DNA of 64,000 nucleotides from CAYYKD01 sp964471825 (GCA_964471825.1 CAYYKD010000004.1:62001-126000); one strand, 5' to 3'; positions 1 to 9,588 are shown, counted from the stretch's first letter. Notes: a model not told the origin generated them from the letters alone. Translations and numbers: made by a program.

Positions 1-1
1 A

Positions 2-886
2 TGGTTTCTAGGTGGAGATCAGACAAATATATTAAAGGTACTAAGAAGGGATGATGGTTCAAACACAAAAGCTCTTGATGCAATATACGGCCTCTACGAG
101 AAGGGTGGAGTTATTGGTGGAACCAGTGCGGGTGCTGCAATTCAAAGTGAAATTATGATAGCCGGAGGTGACAGTCTAAGTGCTTTAACTATGGATACCT
201 CTGATACATTCAAATCAATGGATGATCAAGAAATTGGTCCGCTTGTAGTAAGAAAGGGGCTTGGTTTTTTCAAAATAGGAACAATTGACCAACATTTTGA
301 CAGAAAATCAAGACTTGGCAGACTCATCAGAGTCGCTGTAGAAAACAAATCAAAGTACAGATACTCATTTGGCGTAGATGAAAATACTGCTATGATATAT
401 TATAAAGATACAAACTCAGTTGAGGTTGCTGGAGATGGATCGGTAACAATAATCGATGTATATAATGCTGTTTATAAACGGGTCAAATCAGTTGCCGACA
501 TCTCAAATGTTAAACTTAGCATTATTGAAGAAGGCGATAGTTTCAAAATTGATTCAAATGAATTTACGATCTCTAAGGACAAGCTTCTAACTAATAAAGA
601 GGAGTATTTCAATATTACAACCCCAATAATAAATAGCGGTGTATTTAGTCCAAATGGTTTTGTTAAAAACTTTGCATCTTTCTTTCTTATGGATAACAAA
701 GGTGCGACATCAATTAAAAGCTATTCTTTTAATGACAAAGGAATTGGTGTTGAATTGATATTCAGAAAAACCGATGACTCAAAAGGGTACTGGCAATATA
801 AAGGTACAAGTATTATTGATAGATATAGTGTAACAGGGATAGTTCTAGATATCAAACCGGTTAAAATCAGTTTTGGTAAGCTGTAA
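2..886 (+). CDS. S51 family peptidase (cyanophycinase-like), 5' partial
   Basis: The frame is open from the window edge, so the true start lies upstream. The visible part begins with the FLGGDQ segment typical of the family, followed by the nucleophile motif GGTSAGAA (codons at about 110-136), the DQHFDRKSRLGRL segment and FGVDENTA. These are the signatures of peptidase family S51 (cyanophycinase / dipeptidase E), where the Ser of GTSAGA is the nucleophile. The C-terminal third (from about base 500) is not recognised and may be an accessory beta domain. A second S51 gene lies at 14326, a lipoprotein with a different N-terminal domain. No cyanophycin synthetase is visible, so the substrate is open and cyanophycin itself is only one possibility. 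Whether this copy is exported cannot be seen because its N-terminus is missing. The gene is followed by an inverted-repeat element and a terminator shared with hom. Confidence 0.85.
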   Translation, partial: WFLGGDQTNILKVLRRDDGSNTKALDAIYGLYEKGGVIGGTSAGAAIQSEIMIAGGDSLSALTMDTSDTFKSMDDQEIGPLVVRKGLGFFKIGTIDQHFDRKSRLGRLIRVAVENKSKYRYSFGVDENTAMIYYKDTNSVEVAGDGSVTIIDVYNAVYKRVKSVADISNVKLSIIEEGDSFKIDSNEFTISKDKLLTNKEEYFNITTPIINSGVFSPNGFVKNFASFFLMDNKGATSIKSYSFNDKGIGVELIFRKTDDSKGYWQYKGTSIIDRYSVTGIVLDIKPVKISFGKL

Positions 887-896
887 TTATATTACC

Positions 897-1046
897 AATT
901 GAGGCTCTTTCAAAACTCGATATTTTTTACTAGATTAAGGAGTGATGAGTCTAAAGCCCGGAGTTTACTTTGCGTAAATGAGGACTTTAGGCGAAGAACG
1001 ACAAAGAGATAGAAAATAAAGAGCGAGTTTTGAAAGAGCCTCAATT
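897..1046. repeat. 150-bp element with perfect 23-bp terminal inverted repeats
   Basis: Bases 897-919 and 1024-1046 are exact reverse complements (23 bp, core TTGAGGCTCTTTCAAAACTCG). The interior can also fold: TAAAG/CTTTA and GTTTAC/GTAAAT pair around 952-1002. There is no open reading frame inside. It sits just after the S51 gene and before the terminator. The size and structure fit a MITE or a REP-like palindromic element. Related ends occur in several other intergenic regions of this window. Confidence 0.75.
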
Positions 1047-1057
1047 TTTTTTAAAAT

Positions 1058-1100
1058 AAAAGGGCATATGATGGTAACATACCTATCATTGCCCTTTTTT
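1058..1100. terminator. Bidirectional rho-independent terminator
   Basis: The stem AAAAGGGCA(T)ATGAT pairs with ATCATTGCCCTTTT and is flanked by A and T runs. It lies between the convergent S51 gene and hom, so it can serve both strands. Confidence 0.75.
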
Positions 1101-1123
1101 ATTCTCTATTAAGACTCGTGTAT

Positions 1124-1155
1124 AAGGCTCTTGCAAAAAAAACCTATAATATAGG
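1124..1155. repeat. Short copy of the GGCTCTTGCAAAA repeat family
   Basis: AAGGCTCTTGCAAAAA is followed by ACCTATAATATAGG and overlaps the hom stop codon. The same left part and the same ACCTATAATA right part occur at 13076-13119, which marks it as a member of the dispersed family rather than chance. Confidence 0.5.
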
Positions 1156-2463
1156 CATTATCTTTGGCTCCGAGACAAATACATTTGGTCTTTTCTGTTT
1201 TATCTCATCTATAGCCTTGTTTATCTGATTGATAGAACATGGCATTGTAGCAACAGAGAATACAGCCCTATCCTTAACAGTTCTCGAATTATGACCTACA
1301 GTATCAATGTTTATATTCTGATTACCTATTGCTGTTGTAACCACACCGGTAATACCAGGAACATCCTCAGTATCAAAGGTTATTATGTATGGAGTTATAT
1401 ATGAATCTGCTGAACAAAATGTTAATTTTGACACAGAATCCTCGATCCTACAGATGTCCGGACTCTTAACTATTGAAACAATATCACCTGCTATAGCACT
1501 AGCTGTTTCATAGGAACCTGCCCCTTCACCAACAAGCAGATGCTCCCTTGAATAGAGATTTTTCAAGGCAACTGCATTTGTTGCATTGTTGATCTTGGAT
1601 AGAATATTGCTATTTTTAACCATTGTGGGTCTGACCGTAGCAAAAACCGAGTCACCTACCTTATCAGCAAAGCAGATAAGTTTTATTGAGCAATCCATCT
1701 CCCTTGCACAATCAAAGTCATATCCTGAGAGCTTATCAATTCCTACTATTTTAAGATCTTCAAGTTTTACCGAAATGCCATAGACCAATTTCAGTAGTAT
1801 AATTAATTTGTTTCCTGCATCACCGCCGGATATATCAAGGGTCGGGTCTAGTTCTGCATAACCATTTTTCTGTGCCATCTTCAAGGATTCATCAAAGGAT
1901 AATGATTCATGCTGCATCTTTGTAAGAATATAGTTACTCGTACCATTCATTATTCCACAGAATGATTCTACCTGATCCCCTGAAAAAGAATCTCTAATAG
2001 TTTTAATAATTGGTATTGCGCCACAAACAGATGCCTCAAATCCATAGCTGACATGATTATCATTTGCCGTCTTAAATATCAATGAGTTATGCTTAGCCAG
2101 CAGTGCCTTATTAGCAGTAACAAGATTCTTACCTGATCTTAGAATATCAAGGTGTAGATTTAATATAAAATCAGAATCCCCTCCGATAGTCTCCACAACA
2201 AGATCTATATCACTTGAATTGATGATCTCCTTAATAGCCGCCCCTGCATCTTCCCTAGAAAGCTCATCCATATTACCTGCAAAATATTTCCTGGAAATAT
2301 CAAATCTCTCTGAACTCTTTGCCGGAAAAATATCAACTATCCTTGCAAGTTCTATTCTCTTTCCACTCTTTGAGCTTAGACTCTCCTGCATATCTAATAG
2401 AATTCTAGCTAGACCTCCGCCAACTGTACCGCATCCTAGAATTGCAACCCTAAACTTCTCCAT
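1144..2463 (-). CDS. hom: Homoserine dehydrogenase
   Basis: The 439-residue protein reduces aspartate semialdehyde to homoserine for threonine and methionine synthesis. The N-terminal Rossmann motif is ILGCGTVGGGL. The catalytic domain carries GIMNGTSNYILTKM and YAELDPTLDISGGDAGNKL, with the catalytic Lys retained. The usual H of AHKL is N here. A C-terminal ACT domain (from about residue 355, IITFDTEDVPGITGVV) fits the long, threonine-sensitive type of enzyme. The gene starts 26 bp downstream of fba and is probably co-transcribed with it. The product is cytosolic. No aspartokinase or threonine synthase gene is nearby. Confidence 0.93.
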   Translation of the reverse strand: MEKFRVAILGCGTVGGGLARILLDMQESLSSKSGKRIELARIVDIFPAKSSERFDISRKYFAGNMDELSREDAGAAIKEIINSSDIDLVVETIGGDSDFILNLHLDILRSGKNLVTANKALLAKHNSLIFKTANDNHVSYGFEASVCGAIPIIKTIRDSFSGDQVESFCGIMNGTSNYILTKMQHESLSFDESLKMAQKNGYAELDPTLDISGGDAGNKLIILLKLVYGISVKLEDLKIVGIDKLSGYDFDCAREMDCSIKLICFADKVGDSVFATVRPTMVKNSNILSKINNATNAVALKNLYSREHLLVGEGAGSYETASAIAGDIVSIVKSPDICRIEDSVSKLTFCSADSYITPYIITFDTEDVPGITGVVTTAIGNQNINIDTVGHNSRTVKDRAVFSVATMPCSINQINKAIDEIKQKRPNVFVSEPKIMPIL

Positions 2464-2488
2464 AGAAAAACCTCTCTATTTACAATAA

Positions 2489-3490
2489 CTACGCCTTACC
2501 TGCGCTTCCAAGTACCACATTATTTTTATGCATATATAGTTTCTTTAACTCATCTCTTGCAGGTCCAAGATATTTTCTTGGATCAAACTGAGATGGATCC
2601 TCAGCAAATGCCTTTCTGATTGCTGCAGTCATTGCAATCCTACCATCTGAATCAATATTTATCTTGCAGACAGCCGATTTGCTTGCCTCTCTTAACTGCT
2701 CCTCAGGAATCCCAATTGTATCCTTTAACTTGCCGCCAAACTTATTGATAACTTCAACTAAGTCCTGAGGCACTGATGATGAACCATGAAGAACTATAGG
2801 GAAACCCGGAATTTTCTTCTCTATTTCAGTTAGAATGTCAAATCTTAATGGAGGCGGCACCAGGACACCGTTAGAATCCCTTGTACACTGCTCCGGTTTA
2901 AATTTATTAGCACCATGTGATGTTCCGATAGAAATTGCTAGAGAATCAACACCTGTTCGCTTAACAAAATCCACAACCTCTTCAGGTCTTGTATAATTAG
3001 AGTGTTCCGATGAAACATCATCCTCAACACCGGCTAAAACTCCAAGCTCACCCTCAACTGTTACATAGTCTTTCTGAGAATGTGCATAATCACATACCTT
3101 CTTTGTAAGTGCAATGTTATCTTCATAGGATAGATGACTTCCATCAATCATAACAGATGAAAACCCATTCTCAATACAATCCTTGCATAACTCAAAAGTA
3201 TCACCATGATCCAGGTGTAAAACAATAGGAATAGGATAACCAAGGTCCTTAGAATACTCTACGGCACCTCTAGCCATGTTTCTTAACAATGTCGAACTTG
3301 CGTACTTTCTTGCTCCCGATGAAACCTGAAGAATTACCGGTGATCTTGTTTCTACACAGGCAGAAATTATAGCCTGCATCTGCTCCATATTATTAAAGTT
3401 ATATGCCGGAACCGCATACTGACCGTTGATTGCCTTACTAAACATTTCTTTAGTATTTACAAGCCCTAATTCTCTATAAGAAACTGCCAT
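2489..3490 (-). CDS. fba: Fructose-bisphosphate aldolase, class II
   Basis: The 333-residue cytosolic, zinc-dependent enzyme interconverts fructose 1,6-bisphosphate and the two triose phosphates. The zinc-site segment HLDHGDTFELC, the DGSHLSYEDN segment, GELGVLAGVED and VLHGSSSVP are all present. The protein is closest in feel to the Treponema/Borrelia class II aldolases, which begin with nearly the same MALVSYKELGLVNTREMF sequence. The ATG at 3490 is chosen because AAGGAG lies 5 nt upstream; a GTG two codons further up lacks that spacing. It is the first gene of an fba-hom unit with a promoter at 3519-3547. Confidence 0.95.
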   Translation of the reverse strand: MAVSYRELGLVNTKEMFSKAINGQYAVPAYNFNNMEQMQAIISACVETRSPVILQVSSGARKYASSTLLRNMARGAVEYSKDLGYPIPIVLHLDHGDTFELCKDCIENGFSSVMIDGSHLSYEDNIALTKKVCDYAHSQKDYVTVEGELGVLAGVEDDVSSEHSNYTRPEEVVDFVKRTGVDSLAISIGTSHGANKFKPEQCTRDSNGVLVPPPLRFDILTEIEKKIPGFPIVLHGSSSVPQDLVEVINKFGGKLKDTIGIPEEQLREASKSAVCKINIDSDGRIAMTAAIRKAFAEDPSQFDPRKYLGPARDELKKLYMHKNNVVLGSAGKA

Positions 3491-3518
3491 ATCCACTCCT
3501 TAAAAAAATCTATCTCTT

Positions 3519-3547
3519 TTTTTAACAAAAAATACCCCTATTGTCAA
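3519..3547 (-). promoter_or_regulatory. Sigma70-type promoter for fba-hom
   Basis: Read on the minus strand, a consensus -35 TTGACA (3547-3542) is followed after 17 bp by TAAAAA (3524-3519), leaving a short leader before the fba ribosome-binding site. The -10 is imperfect. Confidence 0.5.
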
Positions 3548-3567
3548 AGGATAATTCATAATAATTA

Positions 3568-3596
3568 TTGATTAAGTTAATTAATTATTATATACA
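3568..3596 (+). promoter_or_regulatory. Sigma70-type promoter for the CaCA antiporter
   Basis: TTGATT (3568-3573), a 17-bp spacer and TATACA (3591-3596). It is divergent from the fba promoter, with the two -35 boxes about 20 bp apart. Confidence 0.5.
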
Positions 3597-3634
3597 TCAA
3601 ACATTACAATAGTGAATCTATTGTGGAGAAGAAC

Positions 3635-4582
3635 ATGGAAGTAATAGTTAGTTTTTTTTTGCTTTTTGGCGGTTTTATTCCACTTATTGTTGGTTCGAAT
3701 TTTTTAGTTGACGGAAGTGCTTCGATTGCAAAGAGGCTTAAAATTCCTACAATAGTTATAGGTATGACACTTGTCGCATTTGGTACATCTATGCCTGAGT
3801 TGGTTGTAAATATATTTGCATCTGTCAAAAACAACAGTGATATTGTTATAGGAAATGTCATAGGTAGCAATCTATTTAATCTTATGGTAGTTCTCGGATT
3901 GTCAGTTATACTTCTACCTATAGCAATTAAATCAAATACAACAATTATTGAGATCCCGCTTGCATTATTAGCAGGTCTTCTAGTCCTTGTGTGCGGAAAT
4001 GACGGAATTCTTGAGGGAAGGACATTTTCAGAGATATCAAGAATTGACGGGGTCGTATTATTGGTTTTTTTCGGATTATTTCTGGGATACAATTATATAC
4101 TTATTAAAAAAGGTGAGATGGCTGATGAACTTGAAATCAAAGACAGGTCAATTCCAATTTCAGTTATTATGACTATTATCGGGGTTGTTTTCCTTGCACT
4201 CGGTGGCAAACTCATAGTGGATAATGCTGTAGTGGTTGCACAGAAGATCGGCATCTCTCAGAGAATCATCGGATTAACCATCATCTCAATTGGGACTTCC
4301 CTACCGGAGCTTGCAACTTCACTTGTAGCTGCTGCCAAAAAGAATAATGACATCGCTGTAGGTAATGTAATTGGTTCAAATATATTTAACATATTCTTAA
4401 TACTAGGGCTGTCTGCATTGATTAATCCTATTACAATAACTACATTATCAAACTTCGACATTCTTTTGAATGTAATAGCAACTATATTAGTACTGGCATT
4501 TGTTATGATGAGTAAAAAAAGAACTCTTAACCGTGTTCATGGATCAATACTGGTTTTATCATATTTTGCCTATATGATCTTT
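3635..4582 (+). CDS. Calcium/sodium antiporter (CaCA family, YrbG-like), interrupted by gap
   Basis: This inner-membrane cation exchanger has two homologous halves. Each half carries the alpha-repeat signature: GTSMPELVVN...GNVIGSNLFN in the first and GTSLPELATS...GNVIGSNIFN in the second. These Glu/Asn residues bind Na+ and Ca2+ in the family. About ten hydrophobic segments are visible. The ATG at 3635 is preferred over the GTG at 3623 because GGAGAAG precedes it at good spacing. The C-terminus runs into the 10-N gap at 4583. By family length (about 315-330 residues) only a few residues should be missing, so the stop is in or just after the gap. The true gap length is unknown. Confidence 0.88.
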
Positions 4583-4592
4583 NNNNNNNNNN
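4583..4592. other. Assembly gap (10 N)
   Basis: Ten undetermined bases at the 3' end of the antiporter gene. A fixed number of Ns usually marks a scaffold join of unknown size, so the antiporter stop and possibly some upstream sequence of mutS2 are unresolved. Confidence 0.98.
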
Positions 4593-4670
4593 CTGATCAG
4601 TGTTTTTATTTAGATATGATTTTGATATATGATCTTTATTATAATAAGGGTATAAATTTTATGTATCTTT

Positions 4671-7058
4671 TTGGTGAGACCGGTAGTGATAAGTAATACA
4701 AAATATCTTGAAAAAACCGACTATTTTGAGATCCTTGACAGAGTATCTAAGAAAGCTCTCAGCGAAAAAGGTTCAATTGATATCAATAATATACTACCGT
4801 TAACAGATTTAGGCGAGATATCAAAGAGGCATAGGATATACAACGAGATATCCACATTCTTTAGAGATGAAAACATCGGTCTTCCGGATTATATTTATAT
4901 TTTTAATGATGATATAGCACCGGCAGAAAAAGGCGTTGTGCTTTCAGCTCAAACTCTCTATGCAATAGCAAAGACGATTAGTAACTATTTTGTTTTTAAA
5001 AAATCATTTACACCAATAAGGTATCGTTCAACAGCAGAACTTTTTTCAGTCAACACACTAAACAACAGTTTCTACTTAGAGATATTAAAGTATATAGACA
5101 AGGACGGCTTTGTTTCAAGTGATGCAAGTAGAACTCTATATGAGATTAGAGCTGCTATTTCCTATGTTGAATCACGAATTTACAGTGTAACTCAGTCGAT
5201 TTTTAAGGAACTGAAAACCGCAGACTATACAACTGAAGATATAATAACTGTCCGTGAGGGCTATAATTGTATCGCTGTTAAATCAAAATTTAAAAACAGA
5301 ATAGATGGTGTTGTTATGGACACCTCCAACACAGGTCAAACCAGCTTCATTGTTCCAAAGAAACTCTTTGAGGCGTATAGTGAATTAAACCTGCAACACG
5401 AACTTGAAAAAAGAGAAATTCGTAATATTCTTAGATCATACACAGGCTCTATAGCAGATGACTCAACATCGTTAAGAACTATTTCTAGTGAACTCTTAGA
5501 GTTTGACATCTACTACGCTATCTATAGATATGGCTCTGAGACAGATGCCAGGTCACCAAAATTGAGCGATCGGCAAATAATAAGCCTAATCAATGCAAAA
5601 CATCCAAAACTAATTGATAAGTGTGTCCCTCTAAATATCACACTTGATAATGATATCAGAACTGTAATAATTACCGGTCCAAACACAGGCGGAAAAACCG
5701 TAGTCCTTAAAACCCTCGGGCTTTTCTCCGCACTTGTTCAAAGCGGCATCCCGATAAATGCCGATGAAGACTCAGTATTTGGAGTATTTGATGGTATTTT
5801 TATCGATATGGGTGATGAACAATCAATTGATAACTCCCTTTCAACATTTTCATCCCATATTCTTAAACTAAAAGACATAACCGCTAACTGTACAGACAGA
5901 TCGCTTGTTCTTCTTGATGAACTTGGTGCAGGTACAGATCCTGATGAGGGGACAGCTCTTGCAATATCAATTATTAGATATATTCACAATAGAAAATCAC
6001 TATGCCTTGTATCCACCCACTTTAATGGCCTGAAGTACTTTGCAGAGCAGGAATCGTTTGTTGAAAATGCCTCAATGGAATTTAATCCTGAAACATATCA
6101 ACCTACTTACAGACTGATAATGGGGTTACCGGGTCATTCCAAGGCTATTGAGATATCAAGAATCCTGGGGATGCCTGAAACAATCATATCTGAGGCAAGG
6201 GGACTCCTAAACGAAAGCTTCTTTGATTTTGAAAAGATATATAATGAGCTTCACAGAAAGAATTCAGATATAACAGTTAAACTTGAAGAGGTAAAACTGC
6301 TTAAGACCCGACTTGAAAGGGAGCTTGAGGAGGCAAAGAAGTCAGAAGAAACATATAGGGATAAGGCAAAGATCTTAAAACAACAGGAAAGAGAATTAGA
6401 GGACAATTTCTTAAAGAGATCTCGAAAAGAATTTGAACAACTTGTTAAAAATATTCGTGAATCAAATGCCTCAAAGGAATCCATAAAAGAATCTCTTAAC
6501 TACTTTGAATCAAACAAGAAACGGCTTGATAGTGAGTCATTTAACGAAAATAGAAAAAATTCTAGACATAAAAATCTAGGGGGCTCAAAGAAACCAAATC
6601 TTTCAGAAAGTATCGAAGTTGGCGATAGAGTAAAGATCATCTCATCCGGTCTTACCGGTACTGTTACAGGAACTACCAATAATAAGGATGAATACTCCGT
6701 CCAGGTTGGAATAGTACGAACTAATTTTATGAGGACTGAACTTGATAAGATAACAGAACCTAAAGCCAAAGAACCTGCAAAAAAAACAGTCAATTATAAT
6801 CTTGAGCATGTAGCTCTCTCCATTGATGTGCGAGGTCTACGCTATGATGAGGCAGAAAAGCAGGTTGACCGTTTTATTGAGAGGGCAATGCTTAATAAAC
6901 TTAGTGAAGTGAAAATTGTCCACGGAAAAGGAACAGGTGCATTAAAACAATGTATATACGACCTTCTCTCCCGCTCGCCATTTGTTACATCGTTTGACTT
7001 CGAAAACCATCCCACTCAGGGTAAAAACTACGGGGTCACTGTAGCAATCCTGGTTTAA
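4671..7058 (+). CDS. mutS2: MutS2 family endonuclease / ribosome-rescue ATPase
   Basis: The protein of about 795 residues has a MutS-type core and ATPase: Walker A GPNTGGKTVVLKT, Walker B with DELGAGTDPDEGTA, then a long coiled coil (about 515-620). A C-terminal Smr domain begins at about residue 718 with IDVRGLRYDEA and IVHGKGTGALK. MutS2 proteins lack the mismatch-reading domain of MutS. They act on recombination intermediates and, in Bacillus, on collided ribosomes. The start is uncertain. TTG at 4671, GTG at 4674 and GTG at 4686 are in frame, and GGTGAG seven bases before 4686 makes that GTG a good candidate. The assembly gap lies less than 100 bp upstream, so a missing upstream start is also possible. 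Confidence 0.92.
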   Translation: MVRPVVISNTKYLEKTDYFEILDRVSKKALSEKGSIDINNILPLTDLGEISKRHRIYNEISTFFRDENIGLPDYIYIFNDDIAPAEKGVVLSAQTLYAIAKTISNYFVFKKSFTPIRYRSTAELFSVNTLNNSFYLEILKYIDKDGFVSSDASRTLYEIRAAISYVESRIYSVTQSIFKELKTADYTTEDIITVREGYNCIAVKSKFKNRIDGVVMDTSNTGQTSFIVPKKLFEAYSELNLQHELEKREIRNILRSYTGSIADDSTSLRTISSELLEFDIYYAIYRYGSETDARSPKLSDRQIISLINAKHPKLIDKCVPLNITLDNDIRTVIITGPNTGGKTVVLKTLGLFSALVQSGIPINADEDSVFGVFDGIFIDMGDEQSIDNSLSTFSSHILKLKDITANCTDRSLVLLDELGAGTDPDEGTALAISIIRYIHNRKSLCLVSTHFNGLKYFAEQESFVENASMEFNPETYQPTYRLIMGLPGHSKAIEISRILGMPETIISEARGLLNESFFDFEKIYNELHRKNSDITVKLEEVKLLKTRLERELEEAKKSEETYRDKAKILKQQERELEDNFLKRSRKEFEQLVKNIRESNASKESIKESLNYFESNKKRLDSESFNENRKNSRHKNLGGSKKPNLSESIEVGDRVKIISSGLTGTVTGTTNNKDEYSVQVGIVRTNFMRTELDKITEPKAKEPAKKTVNYNLEHVALSIDVRGLRYDEAEKQVDRFIERAMLNKLSEVKIVHGKGTGALKQCIYDLLSRSPFVTSFDFENHPTQGKNYGVTVAILV

Positions 7059-7388
7059 AACCACCTATAATTTGTTAAACACAAATAACTTCCATCTACC
7101 CCTTTTAAGCTGAAGTAATTTTTTTTCAAAAAAATATTGCTGTTAAAATAAATTTTAGTAATTTAAACTATATCGAGACTCTTGCAAAGAAAATTTACTT
7201 AAAAAAATAGTTATAAAAATGCTTTTCTTGACATAAGTTATTTTTTTTATTATTATTATTTTTCATATTTGATAATTAATAAATAATTATCTTTGATAAT
7301 TATGAGAATATCTTTCAAAAATTAAATAATTGACTAAAAGAGCCTCTTAAAAAAAGATTTTACACTATAAAAATTAAGGCGGATTACT
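7059..7388. other. Intergenic region mutS2-cysS
   Basis: About 330 bp of very A+T-rich DNA without a gene. It holds degenerate ends of the dispersed repeat family (GAGACTCTTGCAAAG at 7175-7189 and AAAAGAGCCTCTT at 7336-7348), a promoter at 7228-7256, and repeated GATAATT motifs between 7269 and 7303 that can form an A+T-rich palindrome. Confidence 0.6.
7228..7256 (+). promoter_or_regulatory. Strong sigma70-type promoter for cysS
   Basis: Consensus TTGACA (7228-7233), a 17-bp spacer and TATTAT (7251-7256). It implies a leader of about 125 nt before cysS. It lies inside the degenerate repeat copy 7175-7349. Confidence 0.6.
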
Positions 7389-8837
7389 ATGGGATTGAAA
7401 CTTTATAACAGTCTAACTAGAACAAAGGAGGATTTCACACCTTTAAACCCTCCATTTGTAGGGATGTATGTTTGTGGTCCTACTGTTTATGGACACCCTC
7501 ATCTGGGACATGCCAGAAGCTATGTAGTATTTGACACTATTTATCGATATCTAACTCATCTCGGTTATAAAGTAAGGTATATCCAGAACATTACAGATGT
7601 CGGTCATCTTGTTGGCGATGTAGATGATGGCGAGGATAAGATATCAAAGCAGGCAAAACGGGAAAAACTAGAACCTGTTGAGATAGCCTACAAGTATGAG
7701 GTTTCATATTTCAAGAATATGGATAGACTGAATATTCTAAGGCCATCAATTAGCTCTAGGGCAACAGGTCATATAATTGAGATGATAGAACACATTTCCA
7801 AACTTATTGAAAAGGGAAACGCATACGCTACCCCAGAGGGAAATGTATATTTCGATGTACGATCATTTAAGGAATACGGTAAACTCTCAGGTAGAACTGT
7901 AGAGGAGACACTGGAAGGTGAAAGGATTGAGGTTGCACAGGATAAAAAAAACACCGAGGATTTTGCACTTTGGAAGAGGGCGGAAAAGGAACACCTGATG
8001 CAATGGCCATCGCCATGGGGATACGGATATCCGGGTTGGCATATAGAATGTTCTACTATGTCAATGAAATATATCGGCGAAACACTCGATATTCATGGCG
8101 GCGGTATTGATAATATCTTCCCACATCATGAGTGTGAAATTGCTCAATCTGAGGCTTTAACAGGCAAATCATTTATCAAGTATTTTATTCACCATAATCT
8201 TCTGACAGTCAATGGAACAAAGATGGGTAAATCTCTTGGAAATTTTATAGTTCTGGATGATCTTTTCAGCAAATATGATCCAACTATACTTAGATTCTAT
8301 ATCCTTCAGGGACACTACAGAAGCCCACTTGATTTTACCTACGCAGCAATCGATGCATCAAAGAGCGGTTTTGAGAGGCTAAAGAGGTCTGTGTTTACAC
8401 TGAGATCGTATCTTGGAGATAAACAGAACAATAGCGGACAGGAAAACAACGATGAACACACAAGCGTTAAGGAAATACGGGTAGCCCTTGGTGAGGCTAT
8501 GAATGATGACTTTAATACAGCTCATGTAATAGCACTTCTATACGATCTATTAAAAATATCAAACGATGAGGTCTTAAAACAGAATCCGGATATAGGTATT
8601 CTTTCCGCCGTAAATAGACTAGTAAAAGAATTCGGCGAGGATATCCTTGGCCTTCTCTTTGATAACTCAGAATCTAATTCATCACTTGATGATAGCCTAA
8701 TAAACTATATTATTGAACTTAGAAGGCATTTTAGAGATGAAAAAAACTTCTCTATGTCAGATAAAATCAGAGATGATCTACTGGCTCTTGGTGTCACAAT
8801 AAAAGATGGAAAGAATGGTACGACCTATGTTAAATAG
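7389..8837 (+). CDS. cysS: Cysteinyl-tRNA synthetase
   Basis: This 482-residue class I synthetase charges tRNA-Cys with cysteine in the cytosol. Visible motifs are YVCGPTVYGHPHLGHARSY (HIGH-type, with the first zinc Cys), HIECSTM and FPHHECEIAQSEA (further zinc ligands), and KMGKSLGNF (KMSKS loop). Length is normal for the family. AAGGCGG precedes the ATG at good spacing. The 3' end overlaps the next gene by about 10-30 bp in a different frame, suggesting translational coupling. Confidence 0.96.
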   Translation: MGLKLYNSLTRTKEDFTPLNPPFVGMYVCGPTVYGHPHLGHARSYVVFDTIYRYLTHLGYKVRYIQNITDVGHLVGDVDDGEDKISKQAKREKLEPVEIAYKYEVSYFKNMDRLNILRPSISSRATGHIIEMIEHISKLIEKGNAYATPEGNVYFDVRSFKEYGKLSGRTVEETLEGERIEVAQDKKNTEDFALWKRAEKEHLMQWPSPWGYGYPGWHIECSTMSMKYIGETLDIHGGGIDNIFPHHECEIAQSEALTGKSFIKYFIHHNLLTVNGTKMGKSLGNFIVLDDLFSKYDPTILRFYILQGHYRSPLDFTYAAIDASKSGFERLKRSVFTLRSYLGDKQNNSGQENNDEHTSVKEIRVALGEAMNDDFNTAHVIALLYDLLKISNDEVLKQNPDIGILSAVNRLVKEFGEDILGLLFDNSESNSSLDDSLINYIIELRRHFRDEKNFSMSDKIRDDLLALGVTIKDGKNGTTYVK

Positions 8838-9579
8838 ACTATTCATATTTTTATTAATTCTTGCATTTTCTACTCTGTCCCCAAAAACCACCGAGTTAAA
8901 TGCAAAGAACATATTTGGATACGAATCAAATGTTACTATATATGGTGCCATCGGAGTAAGCTACAACTTTCCAGCCTCAAATATTCAGTTGATCCAATAT
9001 AAGGAGTACTATTCCTTTAACACACCACTATCATTTGGAATTAATATACAATTTATCGAGTGGTGGTCTCTATATATCGAAACCGGATTTGTTTATAACC
9101 TCTCAGGTTATAAAGAGATTAGAGATAACAATTCGCTTGTTTTCTATAACCATAATTTTAAAATTAACCTGCCTATCTCTGCGAGATTCTATCCGATGGT
9201 TTATCGAGGTGAAAAGTATGAGAACTTCTTCCTGTCAATAGGGCTGATCGCCGGTTTTCATCCGGTAAACTACTTCTTAGTTGTGAGAAACAATAAAGAT
9301 ACAATCACGGCTGATGGCTACAATACAGATAATGAGATATTTCCTGCCCCATCTATCTATATGCCGGTTAACCCGGGTATAAAAGTTGTAATGGGTAACG
9401 CCTATAAGGTCTCTGAGAAAGCACTTATTGGATTGGATGTATTCTCTGAGTTTCTTTTTATCCCCATCAAAAATGGTTATCTTGCAAAACCGGTCTACAA
9501 AGACATTACCGGTAAAGTTCCAATTGAGTTCTCTGTATCGATAGGAATCTCAATTACCATTGGTTATAGGGTATTTTAA
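8806..9579 (+). CDS. Predicted outer-membrane beta-barrel protein
   Basis: No specific family is recognised. The N-terminus has a signal peptide (MLNRLFIFLLILAFS, from the ATG at 8827). The remainder alternates polar and hydrophobic residues in barrel-like strands such as YGAIGVSYNF and SLYIETGFVYNL. It ends in SITIGYRVF, an aromatic C-terminal residue as used by outer-membrane barrels for assembly. The start could be ATG 8806, 8815 or 8827; no ribosome-binding site decides it, and all three overlap the end of cysS. The function is unknown. The features together argue for a diderm host. Confidence 0.7.
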   Translation: MERMVRPMLNRLFIFLLILAFSTLSPKTTELNAKNIFGYESNVTIYGAIGVSYNFPASNIQLIQYKEYYSFNTPLSFGINIQFIEWWSLYIETGFVYNLSGYKEIRDNNSLVFYNHNFKINLPISARFYPMVYRGEKYENFFLSIGLIAGFHPVNYFLVVRNNKDTITADGYNTDNEIFPAPSIYMPVNPGIKVVMGNAYKVSEKALIGLDVFSEFLFIPIKNGYLAKPVYKDITGKVPIEFSVSIGISITIGYRVF

Positions 9580-9588
9580 CATATAAAA

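Noticed and set aside
897..1046. Full insertion sequence at the TIR element.
   Set aside because: No transposase ORF fits in 150 bp; it can at most be a MITE.
4593..4704. Continuation of the antiporter frame through the gap (tail ending MYLFGETGSDK).
   Set aside because: It exists only because the Ns are read as codons. The sequence after the gap has no similarity to CaCA proteins.
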